In this document: positions 1-8,166 of the stretch, one piece after another
Position numbering within the stretch: the first letter of the stretch is position 1
Layout of the letters: each line of letters starts with the position of its first letter
NCBI GenBank assembly: GCA_965215715.1
Contig: OZ244129.1
Location: forward strand, 558,001-622,000
Reading direction: 5' to 3'
DNA length: 64,000 nt
DNA from: HXMU1428-3 sp965215715
GTDB lineage: Bacteria; Pseudomonadota; Alphaproteobacteria; Rhizobiales; HXMU1428-3
Translations under genes and position numbers: made by a program
Notes under the pieces: model-generated
Told to the model about the DNA's origin: nothing
Databases searched by the model: none
What the model saw: the letters and a program-made list of their open reading frames with translations, nothing else

Positions 1-249
1 AATGCCAATGATCCAGCTAAATAAAATCCCTTCAATGATGGGATTGTTTCCCTTTTGAAATAAGGGGAAAAGATAAGCAATTACGCTTGCTTGAATGATC
101 ATTGCTAGCATGCCGAGAGGAACAATTGGGTCTTTGCGTGTCACGGCGCCCCAGGAAACATAGAGGTCATGAAACCAAATGAGATGCCAGGGGTAAGCGA
201 TCGCAAAACTCAAGATAATAAAAGAGATAACGGCCATAAAAAATTTCAT
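1..249 (-). CDS. Small multi-pass membrane protein, C-terminus cut by window edge
   Basis: An open frame runs from an ATG at 249 leftward to the window edge and is still open there (83 codons seen), so the gene is partial. The protein starts MKFFMAVISFIILSFAIAYP, a hydrophobic helix, followed by WHLIWFHDLY and a second hydrophobic stretch with the sequence PLGMLAMIIQASVIAYLFP. The pattern resembles small uncharacterised membrane proteins of the DUF1761/DUF2177 kind, but I cannot assign a family. It is divergent from the GlsB-like gene at 473, with a 223-bp AT-rich gap between them that probably holds both promoters. Function unknown. Confidence 0.6.
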   Translation of the reverse strand, partial: MKFFMAVISFIILSFAIAYPWHLIWFHDLYVSWGAVTRKDPIVPLGMLAMIIQASVIAYLFPLFQKGNNPIIEGILFSWIIGI

Positions 250-472
250 TGGTTGGCTCCCTGATAATCTAGCTTGAAAGAAATTATCACATTACTTGTT
301 TTTTACAAGTTACTATTTTTGTTAAATATAGCAATTATTTTTAATCTCTAAGTAATTGTTTTTGCCTGTAAAAATAAAATACCAAACAAAAAAACACCTG
401 GTCTCCCTAAAAACGGCCCAGCTTTAGCCTTATATTCTGGATGTCGTTTAATTTTCCAAAGGGGAGAGACAC

Positions 473-727
473 ATGCCAATTGATCCAGTTAATCTGATTA
501 TCTTTTTAGTTATAGGTGCTGTTGCAGGCTGGTTAGCAGGCCAGATTATGCGCGGTGGTGGTTTTGGTTTGTTAGGGAATATGATTGTTGGTGTTTTAGG
601 CGCCATTGTTGCAGGCTGGTTGTTTGCTGGCCATATACCTGGCGGGTTTCCAATCGCTGATATTATTAGTGCCGCGCTGGGCGCTATCATCTTACTGTTT
701 GTGATTGGTCTGGTAAAACGAGCCTAA
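473..727 (+). CDS. GlsB/YeaQ/YmgE family stress-response membrane protein
   Basis: This 84-residue protein is almost entirely hydrophobic and glycine rich. It has three predicted membrane segments and the family signature GAVAGWLAGQIMRGGGFGLL near residues 15-34, followed by a second glycine-rich helix (GNMIVGVLGAIVAGW) and a third near the C-terminus. Members are often annotated as transglycosylase-associated proteins because of one E. coli member, but they are stress-induced inner-membrane proteins of unclear activity. A purine-rich ribosome site (aaggggagag) lies just before the ATG. The gene is monocistronic, with its own terminator at 746-776. Length matches the family (80-90 residues). 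Confidence 0.85.
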   Translation: MPIDPVNLIIFLVIGAVAGWLAGQIMRGGGFGLLGNMIVGVLGAIVAGWLFAGHIPGGFPIADIISAALGAIILLFVIGLVKRA

Positions 728-745
728 AGTTACTTTGTTTATGAA

Positions 746-776
746 AGGGTCGTCATTGATTTGACGGCCTTTTTTT
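746..776 (+). terminator. Rho-independent terminator of the GlsB-like gene
   Basis: GGTCGTCA (748-755) pairs with TGACGGCC (762-769) around a 6-nt loop and is followed at once by a run of seven T. It lies 20 bp after the stop codon of the small membrane protein gene on the same strand. Confidence 0.8.
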
Positions 777-792
777 GTTTGAGGCTTGTGGC

Positions 793-824
793 GTGCCTTA
801 ACTTTTCATGAAAAGTTAAGGCAC
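793..824. repeat. Perfect 32-bp palindrome, copy 1 of a hairpin repeat
   Basis: The arms GTGCCTTAACTTTT and AAAAGTTAAGGCAC are exact complements around the 4-nt centre CATG. The element lies between two convergent genes, 19 bp past the stop of typA. The same arms recur at 29192-29224, also between convergent genes, with a different loop (CGGCAAG). It lacks a T-tract on either strand, so it is not a classical terminator, though it may protect or shape 3' ends of transcripts. Confidence 0.8.
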
Positions 825-842
825 AGCTTAGGGGCTTGTTTT

Positions 843-2657
843 TTAAACTGCTTCTTGGAGCTTTTCTGCCTTTTTGCGCTCATGTGGGCATAAGTGGCGT
901 TTTCTCAGCCGGATGTTTTCAGGGGTGATTTCGACCAACTCATTATCGTTGATGTACGATAACGCCTTTTCCAGCGTCATTTGCATCGGCGTGGTGAGTT
1001 TTACTGCGTCGTCCTTGCCAGCGGCACGCACATTGGTGAGCTGTTTGCCTTTCATCACATTGACTTCCAAATCATTGCCGCGGGTGTGCTCGCCGACAAT
1101 CATGCCTTCATAAACCTTGGTGCCATGGCCAATCATTAGCGGCCCGCGCTCTTCCAGGTTCATCAGGGCATAGGCTACCGCTTCGCCTTGAGAATTGGAA
1201 ATGAGAACGCCGGTGTGTCGGCCTTGAATTTTGCCTTTGTGGGGGGCAAAGCCGTGGAACACGCGGTTCATGATGGCGGTGCCGCGTGTGTCGGATAGTA
1301 ATTCTGAGTGGTAGCCGATGAGGCCGCGGGTGGGCACGTGTAGCACCAGTCTTTGACGGTCACCGCCAGAGGGGCGCATTTCTAATAAATCGCCTTTGCG
1401 CTCTGCAAGCTTTTGTACGACTGTGCCTGTGAATTCTTCATCAACATCAATGATGACTTCTTCGATCGGTTCATGGCGCTGCCCATCAATGGTTTGGAAC
1501 ACCACTTTAGGGCGAGATACGGTCAACTCAAAGCCTTCGCGGCGCATGGTTTCGATTAAAATTGACAATTGTAATTCACCGCGTCCGGCCACTTCAAAAC
1601 TGTCTCTGTCATCAGTCTCTGTGATTTTAAGCGCCACATTGCCTTCTGCTTCTTGCAACAAGCGATCGCGGATAACACGGCTTTGAACTTTTGAGCCTTC
1701 TTGTCCGGCATAGGGCCCGTCGTTAATGCGGAACGTCATGGAAAGGGTTGGCGGGTCAACAGGGTCCGCAGGGATGGGCTCTGTTACAGACATGTCTGCC
1801 AAGGTGTCGGCCACGGTTGCTGTTGTTAGCCCGGCGATTGAAATGATATCGCCAGCACTGGCTTGGTCCACTGGTTCGCGGTCAAGCCCGCGAAAGGCGA
1901 GCACTTTGGAAACGCGGCCTTGTTCAACAATGTTACCCTCAGCAGACAAGGCTTTGATGCTTTGGTTTGGCTTGACAGTGCCAGAGCTAACGCGCCCGGT
2001 TAAAATACGGCCCAAAAAGGGGTCTGATTGAATGGTGGTGGCCAACATGGAGAAGGGACCATCGTTCGTCTCTGGCGGGCTAACATGATCAACCACCAGA
2101 TCAAATAGGGGTTGCATGTCTGTTTGTGGCCCTTCAGGGTTCAGCGCCATCCAGCCTTGTTTGGCTGAGCCATAAAGAATGGGAAAATCCAATTGCTCGT
2201 CAGTTGCATCAAGAGAGGCAAATAGGTCGAACACTTCATCGACGACGGCTTCATGGCGTTCTTCAGGTTTGTCAATTTTATTAATGGCGACAATGGGTTT
2301 AAGCCCCACTTTTAGCGCTTTGGAGACCACGAATTTGGTTTGTGGCATGGGCCCTTCAGCGGCATCAACCAGAACGATGGCGCCATCAACCATGTTTAGG
2401 ATGCGCTCAACCTCACCGCCAAAATCAGCGTGGCCTGGGGTGTCTACAATGTTGATGCGGGTGTCATTCCACAATACAGAGGTGACTTTGGCCAGAATGG
2501 TAATACCACGCTCGCGTTCCAGGTCATTTGAATCCATGGCGCGCTCATCAACCTGCTGGTTGTCGCGAAATGTGCCAGATTGTTTCAATAGCACGTCAAT
2601 CAGGGATGTTTTGCCATGATCCACATGGGCAATAATGGCGATGTTCCGCAACGTCAT
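843..2657 (-). CDS. typA: Ribosome-associated GTPase TypA/BipA
   Basis: TypA is a translational GTPase of the EF-G family that binds the 70S ribosome and supports 50S assembly and growth under stress. The 604-residue length is normal. The P-loop AHVDHGKTS is at residues 10-18, the switch region RERGITI at about 48-54, DTPGHADF at 72-79 and NKIDKPEER near 126, followed by an EF-G-like domain II, the domain III/V region and the conserved C-terminal segment with GLIGYHSE, which separates TypA from EF-G and LepA. The ATG start at 2657 sits next to a canonical N-terminus (MTLRNIAIIAHVDHGKT). It is transcribed alone, convergent with the GlsB-like gene. Confidence 0.97.
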   Translation of the reverse strand: MTLRNIAIIAHVDHGKTSLIDVLLKQSGTFRDNQQVDERAMDSNDLERERGITILAKVTSVLWNDTRINIVDTPGHADFGGEVERILNMVDGAIVLVDAAEGPMPQTKFVVSKALKVGLKPIVAINKIDKPEERHEAVVDEVFDLFASLDATDEQLDFPILYGSAKQGWMALNPEGPQTDMQPLFDLVVDHVSPPETNDGPFSMLATTIQSDPFLGRILTGRVSSGTVKPNQSIKALSAEGNIVEQGRVSKVLAFRGLDREPVDQASAGDIISIAGLTTATVADTLADMSVTEPIPADPVDPPTLSMTFRINDGPYAGQEGSKVQSRVIRDRLLQEAEGNVALKITETDDRDSFEVAGRGELQLSILIETMRREGFELTVSRPKVVFQTIDGQRHEPIEEVIIDVDEEFTGTVVQKLAERKGDLLEMRPSGGDRQRLVLHVPTRGLIGYHSELLSDTRGTAIMNRVFHGFAPHKGKIQGRHTGVLISNSQGEAVAYALMNLEERGPLMIGHGTKVYEGMIVGEHTRGNDLEVNVMKGKQLTNVRAAGKDDAVKLTTPMQMTLEKALSYINDNELVEITPENIRLRKRHLCPHERKKAEKLQEAV

Positions 2658-2796
2658 GGGGACGCCTCTTTTCGGTAAAATTGTCTGAGAAAGCGCGCAA
2701 GTAGCATGAAAACGGGGTAAATACCACTAAAAAAGGAGAATGATGGTAAAAATTGATTGGTTATTTTCCATACTGGCAAGAAAGCTGCACTAACTC

Positions 2797-3336
2797 ATGC
2801 AAAGACAGATCCAACGTTTCACAGTGAAACAGAAAGCTGCACACGCTATGTTTGAGTTAACCCCATCTTATGAACAACCTCAAAAAACTTGCCTATTGGT
2901 GGAGATGGTTATGGATGATGGCACCGCTCTTAAAGGTGAGATTGAAGCCCCAATGGATGGCGGCTTGGCCGTTGTTTTAAATGGGCTTAATCAGTTTATT
3001 GAACTGAAAAGCTATGACGGGGAGATGCACTATATTTCCAAAGATAGCATGCGCTCTATTCGCCCCATGAAAGTGCCTGAAAAGGAAGGCTTTTCAAATA
3101 AACTGAAACGCTTTTTGAAGTCTGACCCTTATGAGGTGCTAGGGGTGGCCAAAGACGCGAATGCGGACACGATTGAAGCGGCTTATCAACGCCAGTTGAA
3201 AAACTTCCATGAAATTCTGGACTATTTGGATTCTAGCTACAAGTGTTTGAATGATGCTTATAAAGAGCTTGATCGTAAATCGACAGAATTGCCCATCCCT
3301 ATGGGGCTTTCTAAATTAGGGCTTGGTAAAGAGTAA
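2797..3336 (+). CDS. J-domain-like protein lacking the HPD motif
   Basis: This 179-residue protein has two parts. Residues about 18-100 form a small beta-rich domain (MVMDDGTALKGEIEAP...) of unknown family. Residues about 110-160 align with a J domain: DPYEVLGVAKDAN matches helix I/II and a second helical part ends in LNDAYKEL. At the place of the invariant His-Pro-Asp that activates DnaK the sequence reads NFHEIL, so only the His remains. It is therefore unlikely to stimulate an Hsp70 in the usual way. A 12-bp direct repeat (agaaagctgcac) precedes both the ATG at 2797 and the in-frame ATG at 2848, so the start may be 2848 (MFELTPSYEQ). It is followed by a hypothetical gene and the photolyase on the same strand. 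Confidence 0.7.
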   Translation: MQRQIQRFTVKQKAAHAMFELTPSYEQPQKTCLLVEMVMDDGTALKGEIEAPMDGGLAVVLNGLNQFIELKSYDGEMHYISKDSMRSIRPMKVPEKEGFSNKLKRFLKSDPYEVLGVAKDANADTIEAAYQRQLKNFHEILDYLDSSYKCLNDAYKELDRKSTELPIPMGLSKLGLGKE

Positions 3337-3415
3337 TTTCCCTTTCCTCTTGATTTATCTGTAAATCAAAGCGAACCAGCTTTTCCCGGGTGTGAAAATG
3401 CTTTAAAAAGCAGGC

Positions 3416-4240
3416 ATGCGCTTTAATCGAGATCAATTTAATTCTAAGCGGTTTTTTACCCTTGTGCTTTTGTTTGGCGGCGTGGCGGCTTTGATGTTGT
3501 TCACCAAGCCCAAGAGTGATCAGATGAGTACTGCGCGCCCCTTTTCTTTATATGATTTGCATTTAACGGCGCGCAATGCCCAAGGCAGTTTCATCCTTAA
3601 TGGCATTTCCATTGGTTACCACAAGGCTGGCGATACCGAGCAAGTGAGCATCATCGCCCTGACCCCTTGGTTGAAAAATGGGAAAAACACGCTTTTTGTC
3701 ACCACCAGTAAGCCCAATAGCAAGAGCCCGCCTGATTTACTAGCAGAGATGGTGGTTACCTTAAAAAATGGCGGCGTGAAACGTGAAAAGCTGTTTCATA
3801 TAAAACAAGCTTCTTCTGAAAAAGCCGTGTTTCAAGTTAAAGGCTTGCCAACCTGGCAATGGTTGGAAGGCCTTGCCACGTTTCATGACAGCCATGAGAT
3901 AAAGTCAGCGGTTGAACAATTGCACGCGGCTTTTGTTGCCAAAGATCTGACTGCTATTGGCAAAATAGAAGCGCCCTTGTTTCAAGATATGGAATTGCTC
4001 ACCGGCCGGGAAGGGCTGGAGCGCCGGGTCTATCGCCAAGAGATTATAAAAAAGGGAACGGTAGAGCCGTTGCGCTCACTGATCATTGTGCCGTTTGACA
4101 ATGGGCGCATTATGCGGGTGACCAACAAGGATGGCGAGGCGCCCATTCGGGTTTATTATCGCTATGGCAATGGGGGCAAGGTGATTTTGACCGGGCAATT
4201 TTGGTCGAAAATTAATGGCACGTGGCATGTGGTGCGCTAG
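3416..4240 (+). CDS. Membrane-anchored hypothetical protein
   Basis: The protein of 274 residues begins with a short basic stretch and one hydrophobic helix (FFTLVLLFGGVAALMLF, about residues 13-29), so the rest is probably periplasmic. The N-terminal part (about 45-110) looks like an all-beta, interaction-type domain with NGKNTLFVTTSKP; the C-terminal part (about 160-274) is mixed and ends in GQFWSKINGTWHVVR, which resembles the end of an NTF2- or SnoaL-like fold. I recognise no family. Its stop codon is separated by only 11 bp from the likely TTG start of the photolyase, so the two genes are probably co-transcribed. Confidence 0.65.
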   Translation: MRFNRDQFNSKRFFTLVLLFGGVAALMLFTKPKSDQMSTARPFSLYDLHLTARNAQGSFILNGISIGYHKAGDTEQVSIIALTPWLKNGKNTLFVTTSKPNSKSPPDLLAEMVVTLKNGGVKREKLFHIKQASSEKAVFQVKGLPTWQWLEGLATFHDSHEIKSAVEQLHAAFVAKDLTAIGKIEAPLFQDMELLTGREGLERRVYRQEIIKKGTVEPLRSLIIVPFDNGRIMRVTNKDGEAPIRVYYRYGNGGKVILTGQFWSKINGTWHVVR

Positions 4241-4251
4241 AGGAGAGCAGG

Positions 4252-5673
4252 TTGCAGCAAGGGCCGACGATTGTTTGGTTTCGTAATGATCTGCGTGTTA
4301 GCGATCATGCCCCGTTGCAAGCGGCGATAGAGCGCGGGCAACCCATTATCCCTGTTTACATATTAGATGAGTTTACGCCGGGCTTGATTGCTCTTGGCGG
4401 GGCTAGCAGGTGGTGGTTGCATCATAGTTTGCAGGCGTTGGACAGGGCTTTGAAAGCTTTGGGATCTCAACTGGTTTTACGCACAGGGCCTAGCGGGGAT
4501 GTTTTGCAAGAGCTTTGTAAAAAGACCAAGGCGGGGGCGGTTTATTTTCATAAGTCTGTTCTGCCGGGGCAGAGTGAGCTTGAAAACTTCGTTAAGCATG
4601 AGCTTGAGGGGGGCGGGGTTGATTGCCTTGGTTTTCAAGGGGAGCTGTTGTTTGAGCCTGAGAGCATCTTGAGTGGGAGCAAAACGCCTTACAAAGTGTT
4701 CACGCCGTTCTGGAGGGCTTGTTGTGCTGCCAATCTGCCTGGAAAGGTTTTGGCTAAGCCCTCCAAATTGAAATCCTCGCCTTCTTTTCCAAAGAGTGAG
4801 GTTTTGGAGGATTGGGATTTGTTGCCAAGCAAACCCAATTGGGCGGCAGGTTTTGATAAGCTTTGGCAGCCTGGTGAGGATGGGGGAAAAAAAGCTCTCA
4901 AGACTTTTTTAAAAGGGGGCGTGGGTTCTTATCATGCAAATCGTGACTATCCTGCTCTTTCAGGGACGTCTCAATTGTCGGGGCATCTTCACTTTGGGGA
5001 GGTGAGTGTGCGCGCTTGTTGGGGGGCGGCTCTTGGCTTGCCTGGGAGCGAGGCGTTTGTGCGCCAATTGGGCTGGCGGGAGTTTTGTCACTATCTCTTA
5101 TTTCACTGGCCTAATTTGATTGACGCCCCGTTTAGGCCGGAATTTGCTCATTTTCCTTGGGAACAGAACAAGGCTTATATAGAGGCTTGGCAGCAAGGCA
5201 AAACAGGGTACCCGATTATTGACGCTGGGATGCGTCAATTATGGCTAACGGGGTGGATGCATAACCGGGTGAGGATGATTGTTGGGTCTTTTTTGGTTAA
5301 GAACTTGCGGCAACATTGGCATGTGGGGCGAGATTGGTTTTGTGACACGTTGGTGGATGCGGACCTGGCCAATAACAGTGCTGGCTGGCAGTGGATTGCT
5401 GGGTGCGGGGCTGATGCGGCACCTTATTTTCGAATTTTTAATCCGGTTACGCAATCTGAAAAGTTTGACAAGCAAGGCGATTATATTCGCGCTTTTGTGC
5501 CCGAGTTAAGCCAATTGCCAACAAAATATTTGCATGACCCTTCAAATGCACCAGACGAGATTTTACAAAAGGCTGGCGTTGTTTTGGGACAAACTTACCC
5601 CAAAGCGATTGTTGATCTGAAAACCTCTCGACAACAAGCCCTGGAGGCGTACCAAAAGATAAAGGGCGGCTAA
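4252..5673 (+). CDS. phrB: Deoxyribodipyrimidine photolyase (class I CPD photolyase)
   Basis: The enzyme uses FADH- and light to split cyclobutane pyrimidine dimers. It has the N-terminal antenna-binding domain (PTIVWFRNDLRVSDHAPL) and the C-terminal FAD domain with LGWREFCHYLL, NRVRMIVGSFL and the DADLANNSAGWQWIAGCGAD block typical of class I enzymes, with the tryptophan-rich electron path. I place the start at TTG 4252 because aggag lies at 4241-4245, 7 bp before it; an upstream in-frame ATG at 4222 overlaps the previous gene by 19 bp and adds ten residues without similarity. That gives about 473 residues, the usual size. The cofactor in the antenna site (folate or deazaflavin) cannot be told from sequence alone. 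Confidence 0.93.
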   Translation: MQQGPTIVWFRNDLRVSDHAPLQAAIERGQPIIPVYILDEFTPGLIALGGASRWWLHHSLQALDRALKALGSQLVLRTGPSGDVLQELCKKTKAGAVYFHKSVLPGQSELENFVKHELEGGGVDCLGFQGELLFEPESILSGSKTPYKVFTPFWRACCAANLPGKVLAKPSKLKSSPSFPKSEVLEDWDLLPSKPNWAAGFDKLWQPGEDGGKKALKTFLKGGVGSYHANRDYPALSGTSQLSGHLHFGEVSVRACWGAALGLPGSEAFVRQLGWREFCHYLLFHWPNLIDAPFRPEFAHFPWEQNKAYIEAWQQGKTGYPIIDAGMRQLWLTGWMHNRVRMIVGSFLVKNLRQHWHVGRDWFCDTLVDADLANNSAGWQWIAGCGADAAPYFRIFNPVTQSEKFDKQGDYIRAFVPELSQLPTKYLHDPSNAPDEILQKAGVVLGQTYPKAIVDLKTSRQQALEAYQKIKGG

Positions 5674-5680
5674 GTAAGGT

Positions 5681-6316
5681 TTAGTTTTTAAAGCCGCGCC
5701 CACCTGGCGTTTTTGTGCGCCGCGCACCAGCCCCGATAATTGGGGTTTCTGGACTTTCTAAATCTAGTTCTTCTAAGAAGTGTTCACGCAACGCATTGAA
5801 GCTTTCCCAAATATCGTGCCTGGCTTTGGCTAACTGTTCTTGTGAATAGGCGCCAGCGCGCGGGTCAATGCTCTCTAATGTGCGGCGCATATCGTGCAAA
5901 GGTTCATAAGGGTATTTGCCGATAAGCTTGTTGGTTTCCCCCACATTGCGATAGACGATGCGCATATAGTCTATGCATTGAGATAAGTGCTGATAGGCAT
6001 GTAAATAATCTATCACATTGCGGTCAGGGTTATCTATGTAGACAATGAGTGAGGATTTTGCCCGCACGATCTCGTGCCATTCTTCTTTCAGGTTGGAGAT
6101 GAAATTGGAGCGACGTTGAAACATGTTGGCCAAATAGGCCGCGCCAATGGTGAAGATGAGCAACGACATGTCGTTGATGAACCCGTAAAGGGTGCTCATC
6201 CATTTTTTTTCATACCCGAAAAGAGGGGCAAATTTGGCAAGACCTGCCACACCTATGATGAGCAATAGAATAATCACAAATCGTGCCATATGGCGTTTTA
6301 ACGTGCGGCGAGTCAT
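5681..6316 (-). CDS. Two-helix membrane protein with cytoplasmic helical domain
   Basis: This 211-residue protein has two hydrophobic helices (FVIILLLIIGVAGLAKF near residue 14 and LLIFTIGAAYLANMF near 52) and then a charged, mostly helical region. That region contains DNPDRNVIDYLHAYQHLSQC and ends in a basic, glycine-rich tail. I do not recognise a family. It lies just downstream of argG (34 bp) on the same strand and ends 7 bp from the photolyase stop, convergent with it. Function unknown; the argG neighbourhood may reflect shared transcription only. Confidence 0.6.
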   Translation of the reverse strand: MTRRTLKRHMARFVIILLLIIGVAGLAKFAPLFGYEKKWMSTLYGFINDMSLLIFTIGAAYLANMFQRRSNFISNLKEEWHEIVRAKSSLIVYIDNPDRNVIDYLHAYQHLSQCIDYMRIVYRNVGETNKLIGKYPYEPLHDMRRTLESIDPRAGAYSQEQLAKARHDIWESFNALREHFLEELDLESPETPIIGAGARRTKTPGGRGFKN

Positions 6317-6350
6317 GGCTTCAAATTTCCCCCTTTATCTTTCGTTTGGG

Positions 6351-7577
6351 TTATTTGATCAGAGCATTGCGGCGACCAAGTGTCTTTAAGCGCAAGGCGT
6401 TTAGCTGAATAAACCCTTCTGCATCACGGTGATCATAGGCAACAGCGCCTTCTTCAAAGGTGACCAGATCTTCATTGTAAAGCGACAGGTCTGATGTGCG
6501 CCCCACAACATCTGCACGGCCCTTATAAAGTTTAACGGTGACAGATCCTGTGACGCATTCTTGGCTTTTGTCGATGAGGGCTTGCAGCATTTCGCGCTCT
6601 GGAGCGAACCAGAAACCGTTGTAAACCAGCTCAGCATAGCGCGGCATAAGCTCATCTTTCAAGTGGGCAGCACCGCGGTCAAGGGTGATGCTTTCGATGC
6701 CGCGGTGGGCGGCGAGCAAAATGGTGCCGCCAGGCGTTTCATAAATGCCGCGACTTTTCATGCCGACGAAGCGGTTTTCAACCAGGTCGAGCCGGCCAAC
6801 ACCGTGGATGCGGCCATATTCGTTTAGTTTGGTGAGCAGTTCCGCAGGGCTTAGCGCTTTCCCGTTAATGGAAACCGCATCGCCTTTTTCAAAGCCGATT
6901 TCAATCAGCTCTGGTTTGTCAGGGGCCTCTTCTGGGGATTGGGTGCGCTGATAGATATATTCAGGGGCATCGACCGCTGGGTCTTCTAGCACTTTGCCCT
7001 CTGATGAGGTGTGCAATAGGTTCGCATCGACTGAATAAGGGGCCTCACCGCGCTTGTCTTTGGGGATTGGGATTTGGTTTTTTTCAGCAAAATCGATCAG
7101 CTTGGTGCGTGAGGTTAAATCCCATTCGCGCCACGGGGCGATCACTTTAATGTCAGGGTTTAGTGCGTAATAGCCCAGCTCAAAACGGATCTGATCATTA
7201 CCTTTGCCGGTGGCGCCATGGCACACCGCATCGGCCCCGGTTTGGCGGGCGATTTCGATTTGGCGTTTGGCAATCAGTGGACGGGCAATGGAAGTGCCCA
7301 GTAAATAAATGCCTTCATAAACCGCATTGGCGCGAAACATTGGGAACACATAGTCGGCGACAAATTCTTCGCGTAAATCTTCGATGAAGATGTCTTTAAT
7401 GCCAAGCATTTCAGCCTTTTTGCGGGCTGGTTCCAGTTCCTCTCCCTGGCCGAGGTCTGCTGTAAAGGTGACAACCTCACAGTCATATTCTGTTTGGAGC
7501 CATTTTAAAATAATTGAGGTGTCAAGACCGCCTGAATAGGCCAGTACGACTTTGTTTATGGTGGTTTTGTTGTTCAT
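6351..7577 (-). CDS. argG: Argininosuccinate synthase
   Basis: ArgG joins citrulline and aspartate with ATP to make argininosuccinate, the penultimate step of arginine synthesis. The 408-residue length is standard. The PP-loop AYSGGLDTS is at residues 13-21, and further family blocks are visible: VCHGATGKGNDQIRFE (citrulline/aspartate binding), the EAPYSVDANLLHTSSEG region and GRIHGVGRLDLVENRFVGMK. The start ATG at 7577 places the PP-loop at the usual distance from the N-terminus. No other arg gene is adjacent; the downstream gene encodes a hypothetical membrane protein. Confidence 0.98.
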   Translation of the reverse strand: MNNKTTINKVVLAYSGGLDTSIILKWLQTEYDCEVVTFTADLGQGEELEPARKKAEMLGIKDIFIEDLREEFVADYVFPMFRANAVYEGIYLLGTSIARPLIAKRQIEIARQTGADAVCHGATGKGNDQIRFELGYYALNPDIKVIAPWREWDLTSRTKLIDFAEKNQIPIPKDKRGEAPYSVDANLLHTSSEGKVLEDPAVDAPEYIYQRTQSPEEAPDKPELIEIGFEKGDAVSINGKALSPAELLTKLNEYGRIHGVGRLDLVENRFVGMKSRGIYETPGGTILLAAHRGIESITLDRGAAHLKDELMPRYAELVYNGFWFAPEREMLQALIDKSQECVTGSVTVKLYKGRADVVGRTSDLSLYNEDLVTFEEGAVAYDHRDAEGFIQLNALRLKTLGRRNALIK

Positions 7578-7699
7578 TGAAGTTTAGATCCGTAAGTAGA
7601 AGACATTCACGCGCACTATAAGGCGGTTTAGCACAAGCGCAAGCAAAAGAATTGTTTCATCGGGGGGCCTGTTTCATTGTCGATATGTGGCATATTATT

Positions 7700-8134
7700 T
7701 TAAGCTTTGCGCCCGGCAATTAACCAATAGAGCGTCCCACCTGCAAACCCGGCTGTGGCAAAGATGATGAGAAAAGAAGCCGATGGCATGTCACGCTCTG
7801 AGACATAGGTGGTGATGTATAATAGGGGGACCATTAAACTGGCGGCACCGCCTGCTAGGACATAATACATCCAAGAGCGGATGCGGCCGATCTCACCAAT
7901 GACAACCACTAGAATGGCGGGCAGCAGGGTAATGGCGGGGTAAAGTTCCATTAAAAAGCCAATATAGCCGATAAAATCGAGGGCTTGCCCGGATAAGTCT
8001 TGACCATATTGTTCGGCCAGTTGTTCTGAGAGCAATTGGCCGCCAAGATAGGCAAGAAGGGTCAGACTAAACAAAATGCTTAAGATAAATCCAATGGCAA
8101 CGACCAACAAACGGCCAATTAATCGAAAGATCAT
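7700..8134 (-). CDS. Four-helix hypothetical membrane protein
   Basis: The 144-residue protein has four hydrophobic segments: about residues 8-32 (LLVVAIGFILSILFSLTLLA), 55-80, 88-108 and 120-140. A short acidic loop lies between the first two. A good ribosome site (gagaggg) precedes the ATG. It follows rlmN by 32 bp on the same strand and is probably in its operon. Similar unnamed proteins occur beside rlmN in other Hyphomicrobiales to my recollection, but I cannot name a domain. Function unknown. Confidence 0.65.
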   Translation of the reverse strand: MIFRLIGRLLVVAIGFILSILFSLTLLAYLGGQLLSEQLAEQYGQDLSGQALDFIGYIGFLMELYPAITLLPAILVVVIGEIGRIRSWMYYVLAGGAASLMVPLLYITTYVSERDMPSASFLIIFATAGFAGGTLYWLIAGRKA

Positions 8135-8166
8135 TTGTTTTCCCTCTCACGCTTTACAAAATAGTA

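Noticed and set aside
4222..4251. ATG at 4222 as the photolyase start
   Set aside because: It overlaps the upstream gene and lacks a ribosome site, while TTG 4252 has AGGAG at a proper distance and fits the family N-terminus.
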